Source of the DNA: Chanos chanos
Taxonomy: Eukaryota; Chordata; Actinopteri; Gonorynchiformes; Chanidae
Length of the DNA: 64,000 nt
NCBI RefSeq assembly: GCF_902362185.1
Contig: NC_044502.1
Location: 15,884,522-15,948,521, forward strand
Reading direction: 5' to 3'
Below the pieces are notes generated by a model, which was not told the origin of the DNA, did no database searches, and was given only the letters and a program-made list of their open reading frames with translations. The translations under genes and the position numbers were made by a program. Below are positions 62,519-64,000 of the stretch, piece by piece (within the stretch, counting starts at the first letter, position 1; each line of letters starts with the position of its first letter).

Positions 62519-63027
62519 TACAATTTACAATTTACAATTTAGTTATTTGGCAGACGCTTTTTACCAAAGCGACTTACAATTGGTGCATCAGTCGGATTTC
62601 TAATACCTTGAACAGAGATCATAATAAGACTGAGCATCAAATTGCCCTTTCGCATTGCGCCCCTGGAATACTTTTAAAAACAGAAATACAAGACAAAGGT
62701 TTTTTTTTTTTTTTTTTTCTCCCAGGGAAGGGAGGTTAGGGATTTGGGGACAGGTGTGTTCTAAAGAGGTGGGTTTTCAGTTTCCTGCGGAAGATGGTAA
62801 GAGACTCCGCAGTCTTGACTGCATGGGGGAGGTCGTTCCACCACCTCGGGGCAATGGCGGAGAAGAGGCGTGGTCGGGAGGAGCGGCTGCCGGGTTCCCG
62901 GAGTGAGGGGATCGTCAATTGTCCGGAGGACGTGGAGCGGAGGGTCCTAGTTGGGGTGTAAGGCGTTATAAGAGACTGAAGGAATGATGGGGCAGAGCCT
63001 CTTGTGGCCTGGTAGGCCAGCACCACT
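62519..63027 (-). mobile_element. L2-type LINE 3' fragment (U5 only)
   Basis: Minus strand 63026-62736 encodes the end of a LINE RT (RSTSSGQLTIPSLREPGSRS, APRWWNDLPHAV, FRRKLKTHLFR). The 3' tail is a TACAATT repeat beside GCAGACGCTTTTTACCAAAG, a sequence typical of fish L2 tails. It is 5'-truncated, with a short TAT-like duplication. U4 has the empty site near 36740. It is a different family from the LINE at 45432-50259. Confidence 0.82.
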
Positions 63028-64000
63028 TATGCACCACTTCACGTGCTTTGCAGGGAGGTAACTATCTTTAGCCATGCTAACTGCAGCGTGCCCTCTAGCC
63101 TTCCAGGTAGGTAAGGTAAATTCATGGAATACGTGCAAGTTAACTGATTATTCCTAATGTTGTGTTTTTGTTTTTCATACATCTTCTGATGCTCAAACTT
63201 GGACACATCATCAGTGTTGTGTCCTGGAGTCATCGGGTGCTTCTGGTCTCACAACAGACACCCTCATCCAGGCAACCTGACTGAGTTTGATCAAGCCTCA
63301 GCCTGTGTCCAAGTGGCATTCTACTCACCTCACCTACCCACCTCCAATGGCATGCACCTGATCCTCCACCCGTTCCCGTGGGATTCCTCCATCAGCTCCT
63401 GATACTTCACCCTCTTCCTCTCATGCACATCTTCCATCCTCTCCTCTCAGGGCACAGTCAGCTCAAGTAAGATGAGCTGTCTTGTGGCCTCAGAGATCAG
63501 GATCATGTCTGGTCTCAACGAGGACTTAGGTGATATGTGGTAGAATTTTCAGCTGCCTCTCCCGGTTGACTGCCATCACCCAGTCTCATGCCATGGAGAG
63601 TTAGCCAATAGTGAGTTCCTTGGGTCATTTGTTCGGCTGCTGTCTCTCCCTGACAAACGTTATCATCTTGGCTGTAGCATGGGCGTATCTGCTGTCACCG
63701 ATCCCCTTGCTGATTGCCTCAGTGATGGTCTTGAGGACCTAGTCGTGTCTCCAGCGATAGTGCCCCTTACCCAGTGCCTTGGAGCAGCTGCTCAGGATGT
63801 GTTTGAGGGTTCCTGTCTTGGAACACTGGTGGCAAGCGGGTGTTTCTATCTACCGTGCCCAATGTGAACAGGTTGGATGGGCTGGGGAGGACATTGTAGA
63901 CCCCCTGAATCAACAACTGAACCCTCTGGTGGTTCCACTTCCAGATGTCCTGCTAGGTGACATTCCTCCCCATCGCCTGCTGCCACTTTATCCAGGAACC
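63028..64000 (-). mobile_element. RLE-type LINE remnant, U5 (runs off the edge)
   Basis: Same order and same endonuclease deletion as the U4 copy: the 3' region, then RPD-containing endonuclease start near 63500, then knuckle region to the window end. Confidence 0.8.

Larger units (their letters stand above)
62336..64000. repeat. Start of TAAR tandem unit U5
   Basis: Begins at TCTTGGGGACCTAGTTAAT like U4 and follows it closely, including the GATATGTGGTAGAATT variant found only in these two. It is interrupted by a 0.5-kb LINE fragment and runs off the window inside the RLE-LINE remnant. A fifth TAAR would be expected a few kb beyond the edge. Confidence 0.88.

Overview
The window looks like a stretch of teleost fish genome. 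It has intact intronless trace amine-associated receptor (TAAR) genes next to split syntaxin-7 exons with GT-AG introns, the same neighbour relationship seen at the vertebrate TAAR/STX7 locus. It is also crowded with typical fish transposons: Tc1, hAT, PIF/Harbinger, L2-type and restriction-like-endonuclease (RLE) LINEs, solo LTRs and a tRNA-SINE-like repeat.

The layout is a two-level tandem duplication. A TAAR unit (U) of about 7-10 kb occurs as U1 (1-9180), U2 (9181-19168), U3 (19169-26533), U4 (36546-44996) and the start of U5 (62336-64000). Each complete unit runs: remnant of an RLE-type LINE (minus strand), SINE-like repeat, usually a hAT element, TAAR promoter region, TAAR gene (plus strand), Tc1 transposase fragment (minus strand), CA microsatellite. 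U3 and U4 are each followed by a syntaxin block (S1 26534-36545; S2 44997-62335). Each block has a hairpin, a TATC microsatellite, a CACTG-ended inverted-repeat element with a Harbinger transposon inside it, a second microsatellite, and then seven coding exons of a syntaxin-7-like gene. That gene stops inside the SNARE helix and runs straight into the next TAAR unit. The order is U1-U2-U3-S1-U4-S2-U5.

The four TAARs (A 2817-3866, B 13727-14776, C 22448-23485, D 40765-41802) all have full-length open frames with TAAR hallmarks. A and B (349 aa) keep an aspartate at position 5.42 besides the amine-binding Asp3.32, a pattern known from fish diamine-sensing TAARs. C and D (345 aa) share a four-residue deletion in TM5 that removes it. 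D is a mosaic of A-like and C-like stretches, suggesting gene conversion.

Both syntaxin copies share a one-base frameshift and the same 3' truncation, so they are probably duplicated pseudogene fragments. S2 (with the start of U5) carries five transposon insertions whose empty sites are intact in S1 or U4. Either the duplication is older than this burst, or the assembly holds two haplotypes side by side. I found no tRNA or rRNA gene, no CRISPR array, and no wholly unknown multi-gene system.
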